A program made the translations under genes and the position numbers. 44,843 nucleotides of DNA from a bacterium (GTDB lineage Bacteria > Cyanobacteriota > Vampirovibrionia > Gastranaerophilales > UBA9971): contig JBAWVS010000019.1 in assembly GCA_037147175.1 (NCBI GenBank), forward strand, positions 1-44,843. The letters are read 5' to 3'. Below the pieces are notes generated by a model. The model made no database searches. It saw nothing but the letters and a program-made list of their open reading frames with translations, and was not told where the DNA came from. Below, one piece after another: positions 9,292-17,162 of the stretch. Numbering within the stretch: the stretch's first letter is position 1; each line of letters begins with the position of its first letter.

Positions 9292-10386
9292 ATGAAAAAA
9301 TTTTTTAATAAATTGTCAAATAATAAATTTTATAAAAAACTCACTAAAGACAAGTTTGTGTTTATTTCTCTGCTTATCCTCTTCTTTCTTTATCTTTCTA
9401 TAACATTCGCGGGATTTTTTGCAACTTACGGAAAAATGTTCAGCGACAGAAGGCTTTCTTATGCTCCACCATCAAAAATATTCGTCATAGACCAAAATGG
9501 CAAACTTTCGCTGCCTTATACATACAATTATAAAAGAACCTTTAATCCTGAAAATTTTCAAATGGACTTTCAGCTTGACAGAAGCCAAAAATATTATCTG
9601 AGATTCTTTTCACAGGGGGATAAATACAAATTACTTAATCTTATTCCCTGTAAAACCCACCTTGTAACAGTAAATTCTCAGGGAAGACTCTTTCTGCTGG
9701 GCACTGATATAAACGGAAGAGATATTTTTTCCAGATTATTTTACGGTGGACAAATTTCTTTAACTATCGGCTTTCTTGCTTTATTGATTTCTTTTCCTAT
9801 AGGGCTTTTATATGGCGGAATAGCAGGGTATTTCGGAGGAGCTGTAGACAATTACATGATGCGTGTTGCGGAAGCTATTATGAGCATTCCAAGCTTTTAT
9901 CTGTTGATAAGTCTTGCGGCTATTTTACCTGCTAATATGACGAGTATTCAAAGATTTACACTTATTATCGCAATACTTGCATTTATAGGCTGGGCGGGAT
10001 TAAGCAGAGTAGTTCGAGGAATGGTTTTATCAATTAAAAATCAGGAATTTGTTGAAGCGGCAAAAGCAATAGGCGCAAGTCCTATGCGAATAATTATAAA
10101 GCATATCCTGCCTCAGACAGCTAGTTATGTAATAGTTGCAATAACATTAAGCGTACCGGGATATATTCTTGCAGAATCCGGCTTGAGTTTTTTAGGACTT
10201 GGCATTCAGCAGCCTGATGCCAGCTGGGGAAATATGCTTAAAGAAGCACAGGAATATATTAATGTGCTATATCGTCCATGGCTGCTGACTCCAGGGGTTT
10301 TAATCTTTATTACGGTACTTGCTTTTAATCTTGTAGGAGACGCTGTAAGAGACATCCTAGATCCGAAAAGTCGAGTTCGAAAATAG
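9292..10386 (+). CDS. Peptide-type ABC transporter permease (DppC/YejE family)
   Basis: Second permease subunit, 364 residues from the ATG at 9292. An in-frame TTG at 9262 would overlap dppB and has no better RBS. TM1 (about residues 24-45) is followed by an unusually long extracytoplasmic segment of about 90 residues before the family landmark GTDINGRDIFSRLFYGG. This resembles the YejE/AppC-like group. The EAA loop is EFVEAAKAIGASPMRIIIKHILPQ. SGLSFLGLGIQQPDASWG and the C-terminal DPKSR follow as in DppC. No ATPase genes follow, although family-5 importers need one or two; they must be encoded elsewhere. Confidence 0.92.
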   Translation: MKKFFNKLSNNKFYKKLTKDKFVFISLLILFFLYLSITFAGFFATYGKMFSDRRLSYAPPSKIFVIDQNGKLSLPYTYNYKRTFNPENFQMDFQLDRSQKYYLRFFSQGDKYKLLNLIPCKTHLVTVNSQGRLFLLGTDINGRDIFSRLFYGGQISLTIGFLALLISFPIGLLYGGIAGYFGGAVDNYMMRVAEAIMSIPSFYLLISLAAILPANMTSIQRFTLIIAILAFIGWAGLSRVVRGMVLSIKNQEFVEAAKAIGASPMRIIIKHILPQTASYVIVAITLSVPGYILAESGLSFLGLGIQQPDASWGNMLKEAQEYINVLYRPWLLTPGVLIFITVLAFNLVGDAVRDILDPKSRVRK

Positions 10387-10406
10387 AGATAAATGTTAAT
10401 GTATTG

Positions 10407-10435
10407 TTGAAAAAACTAATAATTTCAGGTATATT
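10407..10435 (+). promoter_or_regulatory. Candidate promoter for the LOR/SDH-N and dihydrolase genes
   Basis: TTGAAA, 17-nt spacer, TATATT, about 110 nt before the ATG at 10544. The spacing is ideal and four of six -10 bases match TATAAT. It would separate the arginine genes from the importer operon. Candidate only. Confidence 0.42.
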
Positions 10436-10543
10436 ATATTTCAGGGATATAAATTAGAGATACAAAGTTGTGACATGGAAATTATTAGAATAAAAACAGA
10501 AATTGTTTATATTTAATAGAGATCAAAAGGAGATTTAAGCTTA

Positions 10544-11014
10544 ATGGATTATAAATGCACTGTTGAACTAAAAGGAGACCTGTTTGATTCTCTCAGGCTT
10601 ACTTCTGTGCTTGATGAAATAGCAGACAGTGATTCAACATGCAAAATTAAAGAACTTAAAATAGGTGAAACAAGAACAGAACCTTCTTATGCAAGAATAA
10701 AAATACGTTCCGAAAAGAAAAAAACCCTTGATGAGTTAATTAAAAGCTTAAAAAAATACAATGCTACTCCTGTCAAAATAGTTTACAGAAATATAGAGAT
10801 TCAGGGGCATATAGTAGATTCTTTAATTTTATCTAAAATACTCGATATGATATTTAACAGCAAAGCAAGATGTGAAATTCTGGAAACTAAAATAGGGGTG
10901 GAAAAAAAAGATTTTTCTTATGCAAAAATTAAAATTATTACTACAAACCAAAAAGATATGGATGATCTTTTAGAAAAATTGATTAAACAAGGCGCAGTCC
11001 TCATAGAACATTAA
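10544..11014 (+). CDS. Tandem LOR/SDH-N (Saccharop_dh_N-like) domain protein
   Basis: A 156-residue protein made of two copies of one domain, about residues 4-78 and 81-155, offset by 77. Matching landmarks are G11..DSLRL with G88..DSLIL, and the IGETRTEPSYARIKI block with IGVEKKDFSYAKIKI. From memory the pattern fits the LOR/SDH conserved N-terminal region (PF04455) found in archaeal ornithine cyclodeaminases and in the middle of cyanobacterial ArgZ/AgrE. Here the domain is duplicated and stands alone, without the catalytic NAD-binding part. The start has AAAAGGAG 11-12 nt upstream. The dihydrolase gene follows 26 nt later, so the two probably act together. A regulatory or amino-acid-binding role is an inference. 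Confidence 0.78.
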   Translation: MDYKCTVELKGDLFDSLRLTSVLDEIADSDSTCKIKELKIGETRTEPSYARIKIRSEKKKTLDELIKSLKKYNATPVKIVYRNIEIQGHIVDSLILSKILDMIFNSKARCEILETKIGVEKKDFSYAKIKIITTNQKDMDDLLEKLIKQGAVLIEH

Positions 11015-11040
11015 TTCGTATTTAAAAGGATTTAAAAAAT

Positions 11041-11844
11041 ATGACTGTTAAATTTTTAATGTGTCCGCCTGATTATTATAATAATATTGATTATGAAATA
11101 AATCCATGGATGAAAAAGGGTACAGGATGTGACAATAAAATTTCTGTTGAAAAGTGGAATGAATTAAAAAGCATTATAACAAATCTTGGCGCGGAAGTTT
11201 TGACAATGAAGGCTCAGCCGGGGCAGCCGGATATTATTTTTACAGCAAATGCGGCATTGATTTACAAGAATACCGCAGTAATAAGCAGATTTAGACCTTC
11301 TGAAAGACAGCCTGAAGAAAAGTTTTATGCTGATTGGCTTCAGAAACAAGGTTTTGATATTGAATATATTCCTGAAAACATGCATTTTGAAGGTGCAGGT
11401 GATGCTTTATTTTCGGGAGAAACTCTGTATTCAGGCTATATAACAAGAACTGATATAACTTCTCATACTTATATTGCTTATTTATCAAATTTAAAAATAA
11501 TTTCTCTTGAATTGGCTGATAAAAGATTTTATCACCTTGATACCTGCTTTTGCCCGCTTTCAGAAGGATATTTAATGTATTATCCGCCTGCCTTTGATGA
11601 ATACGCAAATAAAATTATCGAAAAAGATTTTCCTGAAGAAAAACGCATTATAGTTACAGAAAATGAAGCAATGGGATTTTGTTGCAATGCTGTCAATATT
11701 GACAGGTCTGTAATAATGAACAATACAACTGACAGATTGAAAAACGAGCTGAAAGAAAAAGGATTTGACTCCTACGAAGTCGATTTATCGGAATTTATTA
11801 AAGCAGGCGGTTCAGCCAAATGCTTAACTCTCAGGCTTAATTAA
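11041..11844 (+). CDS. argZ: ArgZ-like arginine dihydrolase (stand-alone catalytic domain)
   Basis: A 267-residue protein of the amidinotransferase/guanidino-modifying superfamily. It resembles the N-terminal domain of cyanobacterial ArgZ/AgrE, which converts arginine to ornithine, CO2 and two ammonia. Landmarks: MCPPDYY, INPWM (Asn21), FTANAAL (Asn70), HFEGAGDAL, FYHLDTCFCPL with the catalytic His, and the catalytic Cys261 in GGSAKCLTLR. Asn21 and Asn70 correspond to positions linked with dihydrolase rather than deiminase activity in the cyanobacterial enzyme (from memory). The C-terminal LOR/SDH and cyclodeaminase parts of ArgZ are missing; a related domain is encoded separately just upstream. 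Arginine deiminase or dimethylargininase activity is a less likely alternative. Confidence 0.85.
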   Translation: MTVKFLMCPPDYYNNIDYEINPWMKKGTGCDNKISVEKWNELKSIITNLGAEVLTMKAQPGQPDIIFTANAALIYKNTAVISRFRPSERQPEEKFYADWLQKQGFDIEYIPENMHFEGAGDALFSGETLYSGYITRTDITSHTYIAYLSNLKIISLELADKRFYHLDTCFCPLSEGYLMYYPPAFDEYANKIIEKDFPEEKRIIVTENEAMGFCCNAVNIDRSVIMNNTTDRLKNELKEKGFDSYEVDLSEFIKAGGSAKCLTLRLN

Positions 11845-11927
11845 CTAATCTTTAATCTACAATCTACCGGTTAATATTCAGATTTATATTTATATTATAA
11901 ATTTTAATTTTAATCGGAGAATTATTA

Positions 11928-12800
11928 ATGAAAAAAAATATTTATCTATTATCAATATTTTTCCTTGTTTTTTTATTTTTATATTTAACACCTATATTAA
12001 ACAAATCAGGTGCAAATAAAACTTTTCAATTCTGTCAGGCATTAATACCATCAGAAATAAGCAGCTTTAGCAACAAATCTGAATCAGATGATTATCACAA
12101 TATAAAAAATTTAAGTTCATTTTCTTCCGAACCAACTTTTAATATTTACAACACTCCAAATGATTATGACCCGCAGGAAATTAACAACAGAGAAAATGTT
12201 TTAATAATTTTGGACTGTTCTTACAGTATGGATGATGAAGTTAGAGGCAAAAGAAAAATCGACATAGCTCGTGATGTAATTAATGATGTATTAGGACAGC
12301 TTCCAAAAAATATTAATCTAGGTTTCAGGGTTTATGGTCAAAAAGATGGCGGTTTGTTCGGTATTGACGGCTGTAAAGCAACAGAGCTTATGGTTCCGAT
12401 AGGTTATAAAACACAAAACGCAATATCAGCAAAATTAAAAAACATAGATGCTGTTGGTTGGACACCAATATGTTATTCTCTTGATAAATCTATAAGCACC
12501 GATTTTATAGGGATAAGCGGCAGTAAAAGGATTATTCTTGTTAGTGACGGGATGGATACTTGCGGCGGAAGTCCCTGTGATTTTGCTGTTAATCTTATGA
12601 AAAGAAGAACAGATGTAACAATAGATGTTATAGGCTTTGATATCAGATCGGAACCTTCTGCAATAAGCCAGTTAAAATGCACAGCGCTCGCTACTCACGG
12701 AAAATTTTATACTGCTGATAATTCAGCTGAATTCACAAAAAGCCTTAAAAACAGTTTGAATATTAAAAAAGAAGTTGAGGGCAAAATTTTTTCAAAATAA
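11928..12800 (+). CDS. Exported/anchored von Willebrand factor A domain protein
   Basis: A 290-residue protein with a hydrophobic N-terminal segment (residues 4-22, signal peptide or anchor), a variable Ser/Asn-rich stretch to about residue 88, then a VWA domain (about 89-275). The metal-ion site (MIDAS) is complete: Asp96, Ser98 and Ser100 in DCSYS, Thr179 in GWTP, and Asp207 in SDGMD. The TCGGSPC segment after the last motif is typical of secreted bacterial VWA proteins of the chloride-channel-like (CaCC-like) type. The RBS is GGAG before the ATG. VWA domains usually mediate metal-dependent protein binding outside the cell. The next gene, 48 nt downstream, is also exported and may be cotranscribed. 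The specific role is unknown. Confidence 0.87.
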   Translation: MKKNIYLLSIFFLVFLFLYLTPILNKSGANKTFQFCQALIPSEISSFSNKSESDDYHNIKNLSSFSSEPTFNIYNTPNDYDPQEINNRENVLIILDCSYSMDDEVRGKRKIDIARDVINDVLGQLPKNINLGFRVYGQKDGGLFGIDGCKATELMVPIGYKTQNAISAKLKNIDAVGWTPICYSLDKSISTDFIGISGSKRIILVSDGMDTCGGSPCDFAVNLMKRRTDVTIDVIGFDIRSEPSAISQLKCTALATHGKFYTADNSAEFTKSLKNSLNIKKEVEGKIFSK

Positions 12801-12848
12801 AATTAAATGCTAAAATAAAAAAATAATTAAAAGATGAGGAATAAATTT

Positions 12849-13373
12849 ATGGGAAAAAAATTAAAAATATTGGCTTTAGCTTTTGCAGCAGCAATAACAG
12901 TTTCACATACAGGTATTTGCGCTGATACAATCGCAAAAAATCCTATCAATGCAGTAAAAGCAGCCGAAACAACAACCTCTGTTTCTGCGGAAACTGTAGA
13001 TCCTCTCGATCTTGTTGCTAATCCTCAATGCTATCTTAATAAAAAAATCAAAATAGTAGCTCTGTTTGATAAATTTTCTGTAATAGGGCTTGACTATGCA
13101 CCTGTAAACAGAAGTTCAAAAGATTATATTTCTTTTATTATCAAAAGACCTGATGTAGAAAATAAAGGCTACTCAATTCCACTTTCCGAACTTAAATTTA
13201 TTTTAAAAAGAGACAAAGCAGAGAAACTTATCGATCTTGAAAGCGGAAATAAAATAGAGATTAAAGGCACAGTATTTTCTGCGGCACTTGGAGATCCATG
13301 GGTTGATGTAGATGAAGTAAAAATTCTGGAAGCTAAGCCTTGTACCGCTAAAAAAGCTGATAGAATCAAATAA
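12849..13373 (+). CDS. Small exported protein, possible OB-fold-like domain
   Basis: A 174-residue protein. An in-frame ATG at 12834 overlaps the RBS; GAGGA lies 8 nt before the ATG at 12849, which is chosen. The signal peptide is clear: MGKKLKIL, a hydrophobic run and a likely cut at GICA-D. After an Ala/Thr-rich linker, residues about 45-165 form a beta-rich domain (DLVANPQCYLNKKIKIVALFDKF ... GNKIEIKGTVFSAALGDPWVDVDEVKIL). Its strand pattern resembles an OB fold of the kind seen in periplasmic tRNA-anticodon-like proteins. That fold guess rests on pattern alone. It is probably cotranscribed with the VWA gene and converges on the gene at 13388. Function unknown. Confidence 0.8.
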   Translation: MGKKLKILALAFAAAITVSHTGICADTIAKNPINAVKAAETTTSVSAETVDPLDLVANPQCYLNKKIKIVALFDKFSVIGLDYAPVNRSSKDYISFIIKRPDVENKGYSIPLSELKFILKRDKAEKLIDLESGNKIEIKGTVFSAALGDPWVDVDEVKILEAKPCTAKKADRIK

Positions 13374-13387
13374 ATCTGCTATCAAGA

Positions 13388-14170
13388 TTATTTTTTAGTG
13401 CCGGCTTCATATCCTGAAGTTAAAAATAAAAGCGGCAAAATTCTATTTATACATAATTTCCCTGCAAGACGCGGGTCTGCCAATATTAAAGCCCATGAAA
13501 CGTCATCAATGTGCATAAGACCGTCTTTTAATTTCATTGATCTTTTATAATGGTTTTTATTACCATCATAATAATTGTTAATTTTATTACATATCATAGA
13601 AGATAGCGGCATCCCGCCTCCTATGCCGACAATAACTGCCAAGATTTTTGCAGCTTTAGAGCTGAAAGCATTTTTGATTTTGGCTTTTTCAACTAATTTA
13701 TCCAATCCTGTTACAATACTTGCCGGAATTACAATATTACCAAACTGATAGATTCCTTCTTTTATTTTATTTTTGGTATTTTGGTTTTTATCAGAAATAA
13801 TACCGCCTGTAATTCCACCCAGTATTGAGCTGCCTCCTAAAATTAAAAATTCTTTCAGCTTTGTTTCTATATCCAAAAAGCTTGAAATCTTATTTTTCAG
13901 CGCAATTAAATTTGTTTTAATATCATTTGACTTGCTTATCATCTCTAAATTGTTTTTCAGGGATTTCCCCTGATATTTTCTGATAAACAATAATGAAGCA
14001 AAAGTAGCCAGTGCCGAGGTACTTAGTACAGGTAAATTGAGTTTATCTTTTTTTTCTTCTTTTTTTTCAAAAGAAGTATTTTTTGCTGCACAATTATTAT
14101 TGGAACAGGTTTTAGCTGTTTCATAGTTATTGTATATTTCTTTATTTACAAAATTAGTCGTTATTGACAT
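13388..14170 (-). CDS. Membrane-associated protein of unknown function
   Basis: A 260-residue protein that I do not recognise. The first 45 residues are polar, with an NTSFEKK element (residues 31-37) and no signal peptide. Hydrophobic Gly-rich segments follow at about residues 50-65, 110-127 (GGSSILGGITGGIISD), 145-158, 182-205 and near the C-terminus (ILPLLFLTSGYEAG). These suggest several membrane or membrane-inserting helices separated by Lys/Asn-rich loops. It may belong to the lineage-specific group of proteins with an SF element near the N-terminus, as at 27061 and 43444. The RBS is weak. It stands alone on the minus strand and ends 14 bp from the preceding convergent gene. Confidence 0.72.
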   Translation of the reverse strand: MSITTNFVNKEIYNNYETAKTCSNNNCAAKNTSFEKKEEKKDKLNLPVLSTSALATFASLLFIRKYQGKSLKNNLEMISKSNDIKTNLIALKNKISSFLDIETKLKEFLILGGSSILGGITGGIISDKNQNTKNKIKEGIYQFGNIVIPASIVTGLDKLVEKAKIKNAFSSKAAKILAVIVGIGGGMPLSSMICNKINNYYDGNKNHYKRSMKLKDGLMHIDDVSWALILADPRLAGKLCINRILPLLFLTSGYEAGTKK

Positions 14171-14471
14171 TACTACTTTTAACCGCTTTCTATAGTTATA
14201 AACATAAATAAATTCTTATTATTGCTAGTTAACTGGAATTTATTTAAAAAAATTAACATAATATTGCTGATAAATTCTTCGCCTGCGCATCGGTCTTTAT
14301 TTATAAAATTTTTGTAAACTTGAAAGACAGAAATTTGTGTTTGTAGTATTTTATTAATGAAGATATTAGTTTACGAAATAGAAATTAAAGTCTGAAATAC
14401 AGAATTCTAAGTTCGCAAGACTAAACTCTTTCATAGTCCTTAGCAAATTTTAACCTGAAAGGTACATAAGT
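14171..14471. other. Intergenic region before the kor operon
   Basis: About 301 bp between divergent genes. It must contain the promoter of korA. Possible -35 sequences lie around 14310-14335 but no convincing pair was found. A short GC-rich island (GCCTGCGCATCGG, around 14281) stands out from the AT-rich surroundings. No tRNA, riboswitch or ORF is apparent. AAGG about 9 nt before the korA ATG is the RBS. Confidence 0.4.
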
Positions 14472-15572
14472 ATGGTAAAAAAACTTATTACAGAAGACAC
14501 AAAATTATTTATGACGGGCAATGAAGTCATTGCTTATGCGGCAGTGGCAGCCGGTGCAGAGTTTATGTACGGTTATCCGATTACACCTCAAAACGAAATT
14601 ATGCACACTTGGTGTAAATTACTCCCTAAAACAGAAGCCGGCTTTTTGCAGACAGAAGATGAGATCTCAGCCGGTTTTTCTACGTTAGGCGGTATTTTAG
14701 TCGGTAAAAAAGCTTTTACAGCAACAGCAGGTCCGGGAAACGTTATTATGCAAGACGCTATGTCAATGGCTGAAATGATGAGAATTCCTTTTGTATGCGC
14801 AGTTATGCAAAGAGGTGGACCTAGCACAGCTACAGTTATTTATGCACAACAAGAAACAACTTTAACATGTTTTGGCGGCAACGGTGAAGGACACAGAATT
14901 GTTTATTCAACCGCGGGTCACCAGGATTTATACGACTATACAATCAAAGCTTTCAACACAGCATGGAAACACAGATTTCCTACTTTCATTTTAGCTGACG
15001 GATATCAGGGCAAAATGAGAGAACCTGTAGTGGCTTATGATCCGGCTTCCAGAGGAATCGAAATGCTTCCTGCTGTTCCTACATTAAGAGGCGACGGCAA
15101 AATCGGTGTTGACAGAAAATCTGTACACATCAGAAATACTTTCAACCTTGAAGAAGAACTTATGGAAGTTCTTGATTCTTACGAAGCAGAATTCAACAAA
15201 ATAGCTCCTGAAATTGCAGAATTTAAAGAATATAAAGCTGAAGACGCCGATATTCTTATCATAGCACACGGAATCGTAGCAAGAAGTGCTATGACAGCTA
15301 TTGATATTTTAAGAGCAAGAGGAATTAAAGCAGGTTTATTCAGACCAATTACAGTTAGACCTCTGGCTGTACCTGCATTAAGAAAAGCTTGTGACAGAGC
15401 GAAGAAAATTCTCTTTACCGAATCAGCTAACGGTCAGCTTGCAAGAATGGTTCTTAAAGAAATTTACGGCTGCACAACACCTTATGACACATTATATAAA
15501 ATGGGCGTCGGTGTAACAGGGGATGATCTCGTAAACAAGGTTGAATCTATGTCAGAAACCTTAGTTTGCTAG
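14472..15572 (+). CDS. korA: 2-oxoacid:ferredoxin oxidoreductase, alpha subunit (KorA/VorB type)
   Basis: Alpha subunit (366 residues) of a CoA-dependent 2-oxoacid:ferredoxin oxidoreductase, which oxidatively decarboxylates a 2-oxoacid to its acyl-CoA and reduces ferredoxin. The N-terminus GNEVIAYAAVAAGAEFMYGYPITPQNE is the family signature. TATAGPGNVIMQDAMSMAEM and MQRGGPST follow, and domain II starts near residue 255 (DADILIIAHGIVARSA). The segment after QRGGPST differs from typical KorA, so 2-oxoglutarate, branched-chain oxoacids or pyruvate remain possible substrates. It is the first gene of an alpha-beta-gamma-delta cluster. A 159-bp gap to the beta gene contains a degenerate inverted repeat. 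Confidence 0.9.
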   Translation: MVKKLITEDTKLFMTGNEVIAYAAVAAGAEFMYGYPITPQNEIMHTWCKLLPKTEAGFLQTEDEISAGFSTLGGILVGKKAFTATAGPGNVIMQDAMSMAEMMRIPFVCAVMQRGGPSTATVIYAQQETTLTCFGGNGEGHRIVYSTAGHQDLYDYTIKAFNTAWKHRFPTFILADGYQGKMREPVVAYDPASRGIEMLPAVPTLRGDGKIGVDRKSVHIRNTFNLEEELMEVLDSYEAEFNKIAPEIAEFKEYKAEDADILIIAHGIVARSAMTAIDILRARGIKAGLFRPITVRPLAVPALRKACDRAKKILFTESANGQLARMVLKEIYGCTTPYDTLYKMGVGVTGDDLVNKVESMSETLVC

Positions 15573-15586
15573 ATATAACAATTAAT

Positions 15587-15687
15587 TGTCATTGCAAGTA
15601 AGTGTTAAACACAGAACTGGCAATCTTTTCAAAATGTTTTTACTTTATACGCAAATGGAAAGGTGCTGAATTAATTTCAGAATGACA
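15587..15687. repeat. Possible degenerate palindromic intergenic repeat
   Basis: Within the korA-korB gap, TGTCATT (15587-15593) is mirrored by AATGACA (15681-15687), with CATTGCAAG near the left end and GGCAATCTTTT inside. This layout recalls the GTCATTGC...AATGAC palindromic repeats dispersed in many bacterial genomes, but the internal arms have decayed. No second copy was noticed in this window, so the call is weak. Confidence 0.3.
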
Positions 15688-15731
15688 AAAAAGACAATAA
15701 ATAAACAATATTATAGGAGAATAAATAAAAT

Positions 15732-16499
15732 ATGCCAGAATTATTAACATTACCTCCAAGACTGCCGAAAGCGCAAAATGAAGAAGTCGGAGCAAGCAAA
15801 TTTTGCCCCGGTTGCGGTCACGGTATGATATTAAAGACTTTAGCATTTGCCATAGATGAAATGGAATTAAAAGATAAAACCGTTTTTGGCTGTGATATAG
15901 GATGCAGCTTATTAGCGTGGAATTTTCTTGATGTAGATACAGTTCAGACACACCACGGAAGAACAACACCAGTTATTTACGGTGTAGTAAGAGCAAGACC
16001 TGAAATTGTAGGAATTGCTTATATGGGAGACGGCGGTGGTCTTGCTATCGGTGCTCAGCATTTGGTAAACGCTGCTGTTAGAAACGAAAAAATGTTTGCC
16101 ATACTTGTGAACAACACAAATTATGGTATGACAGGCGGGCAAATGGCTCCAACCACATTGCCGGGACAAGTTACAGAAACAACTCCTTATGGAAGAGACC
16201 CTGAAACAACCGGCAAACCTGCAAAAGGTGCTGAAATGGTAGCTGCTATCGTTGATACAGACAAAGCTTATGTTGCAAGAGCAACTTGCAGCAATCTAAG
16301 ATCATTAAAAACTACCTTCAAAAAAGCTCTTACCAACGTATCTGAAGGCAGAGGCTTCTCGTTTGTTGAAGTTCTTTCAATCTGTCCGTTAAACTGGAGA
16401 ACTAATAATGTTCAAACATTTGAAAGACTTAAAACAATGGAAGATTACTTTAAAGTAGGTGAATTGGTTGTTCCTCAAGGACTGGAAGGAGTTAAGTAA
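15732..16499 (+). CDS. korB: 2-oxoacid:ferredoxin oxidoreductase, beta subunit (TPP-binding)
   Basis: Catalytic thiamine-diphosphate subunit, 255 residues. FCPGCGHG near the N-terminus and GCDIGCSLL are family motifs. The TPP/Mg signature is GDGGGLAIGAQHLVNAAVRNEKMFAILVNN cut into its two halves GDGGG and NN. NYGMTGGQMAPTT follows as in KorB. The RBS is AGGAG before ATAAATAAAAT-ATG. The stop codon overlaps the start of korC by one base (TAATG), so translation is coupled. The Cys residues near the N-terminus may contribute to an Fe-S centre, as in related enzymes. Confidence 0.93.
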   Translation: MPELLTLPPRLPKAQNEEVGASKFCPGCGHGMILKTLAFAIDEMELKDKTVFGCDIGCSLLAWNFLDVDTVQTHHGRTTPVIYGVVRARPEIVGIAYMGDGGGLAIGAQHLVNAAVRNEKMFAILVNNTNYGMTGGQMAPTTLPGQVTETTPYGRDPETTGKPAKGAEMVAAIVDTDKAYVARATCSNLRSLKTTFKKALTNVSEGRGFSFVEVLSICPLNWRTNNVQTFERLKTMEDYFKVGELVVPQGLEGVK

Positions 16500-17062
16500 T
16501 GTCAAGAACAAAAATAGTACTAGCTGGAGAAGGCGGACACGGTGTGCAGAGTGTTGCAAAAATACTTGTAGAAGCGGGATATGCTGCTGATAAAAATGTT
16601 TTATATATTCCTAACTTTGGTGTAGAGCAAAGAGGCGGAGTAAGTATTGCATTTTGCCAGATTGCTGACGAAGAAATAGGCGAACCAAGATTCTCAAAAG
16701 GTGACATTGTAATTATGTTATCTGACAGGGCTATTGAACGCTGCTCAACTTATGTAGACGAGAATACAACTGTTATATATGACAGTTCAATTTGTAATAC
16801 AAAACCTGTAATGAAAGCAAAAGAAATCATTGATATTCGTGCTAACAAATTAGCTCATGATGAGCTTACTTCAAGAGTTTTCAACATAATAATTCTTGGT
16901 GCAGTTATTAAAGCAACAAATGTTATTGATCTTCAATACGTAAAACAAGCTATGGAACAGGCACTTGGTAAAAAATTCACTGCTAAACCCGAATTAAGAG
17001 AACTTAATCATAAAGCTCTTGAAATGGGAATGGCGTTAATTCAAGCCAAAGCGGCTGTTTAA
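16499..17062 (+). CDS. korC: 2-oxoacid:ferredoxin oxidoreductase, gamma subunit
   Basis: Gamma subunit (187 residues). LAGEGGHGVQSVAKILVEAG matches the family glycine-rich start, followed by PNFGVEQRGGVSIAFCQI and the SDRAIERC segment. This subunit completes the oxidoreductase domain set and contributes to CoA binding. The start codon overlaps the korB stop. Downstream, 100 bp separate it from korD; that gap contains a 7-bp hairpin (AATATTG/CAATATT) that might mark an mRNA processing point. Confidence 0.92.
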   Translation: MSRTKIVLAGEGGHGVQSVAKILVEAGYAADKNVLYIPNFGVEQRGGVSIAFCQIADEEIGEPRFSKGDIVIMLSDRAIERCSTYVDENTTVIYDSSICNTKPVMKAKEIIDIRANKLAHDELTSRVFNIIILGAVIKATNVIDLQYVKQAMEQALGKKFTAKPELRELNHKALEMGMALIQAKAAV

Positions 17063-17162
17063 TAAACTTAAAATAATTTTATAATTATTTATGATTAATA
17101 TTGTGAAAAGCAATATTTGATCAAAGAACAGAAACCTATATAAACAAGGAGATAAAATTAAA

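Noticed and set aside
11291-11608. 105-codon minus-strand ORF inside the dihydrolase gene
   Set aside because: Antisense shadow of a well-supported gene, without RBS or family resemblance.
11041-11844. Arginine deiminase or dimethylargininase (DDAH)
   Set aside because: Motif spacing and the INPWM, FTANA and FYHLDTCFCPL segments fit the ArgZ group better; kept as an alternative in the annotation.
17071-17130. Short hairpins between korC and korD as a terminator
   Set aside because: Stems are only 7-8 bp, AT-only or nearly so, with no T-run; korD belongs with the upstream genes.
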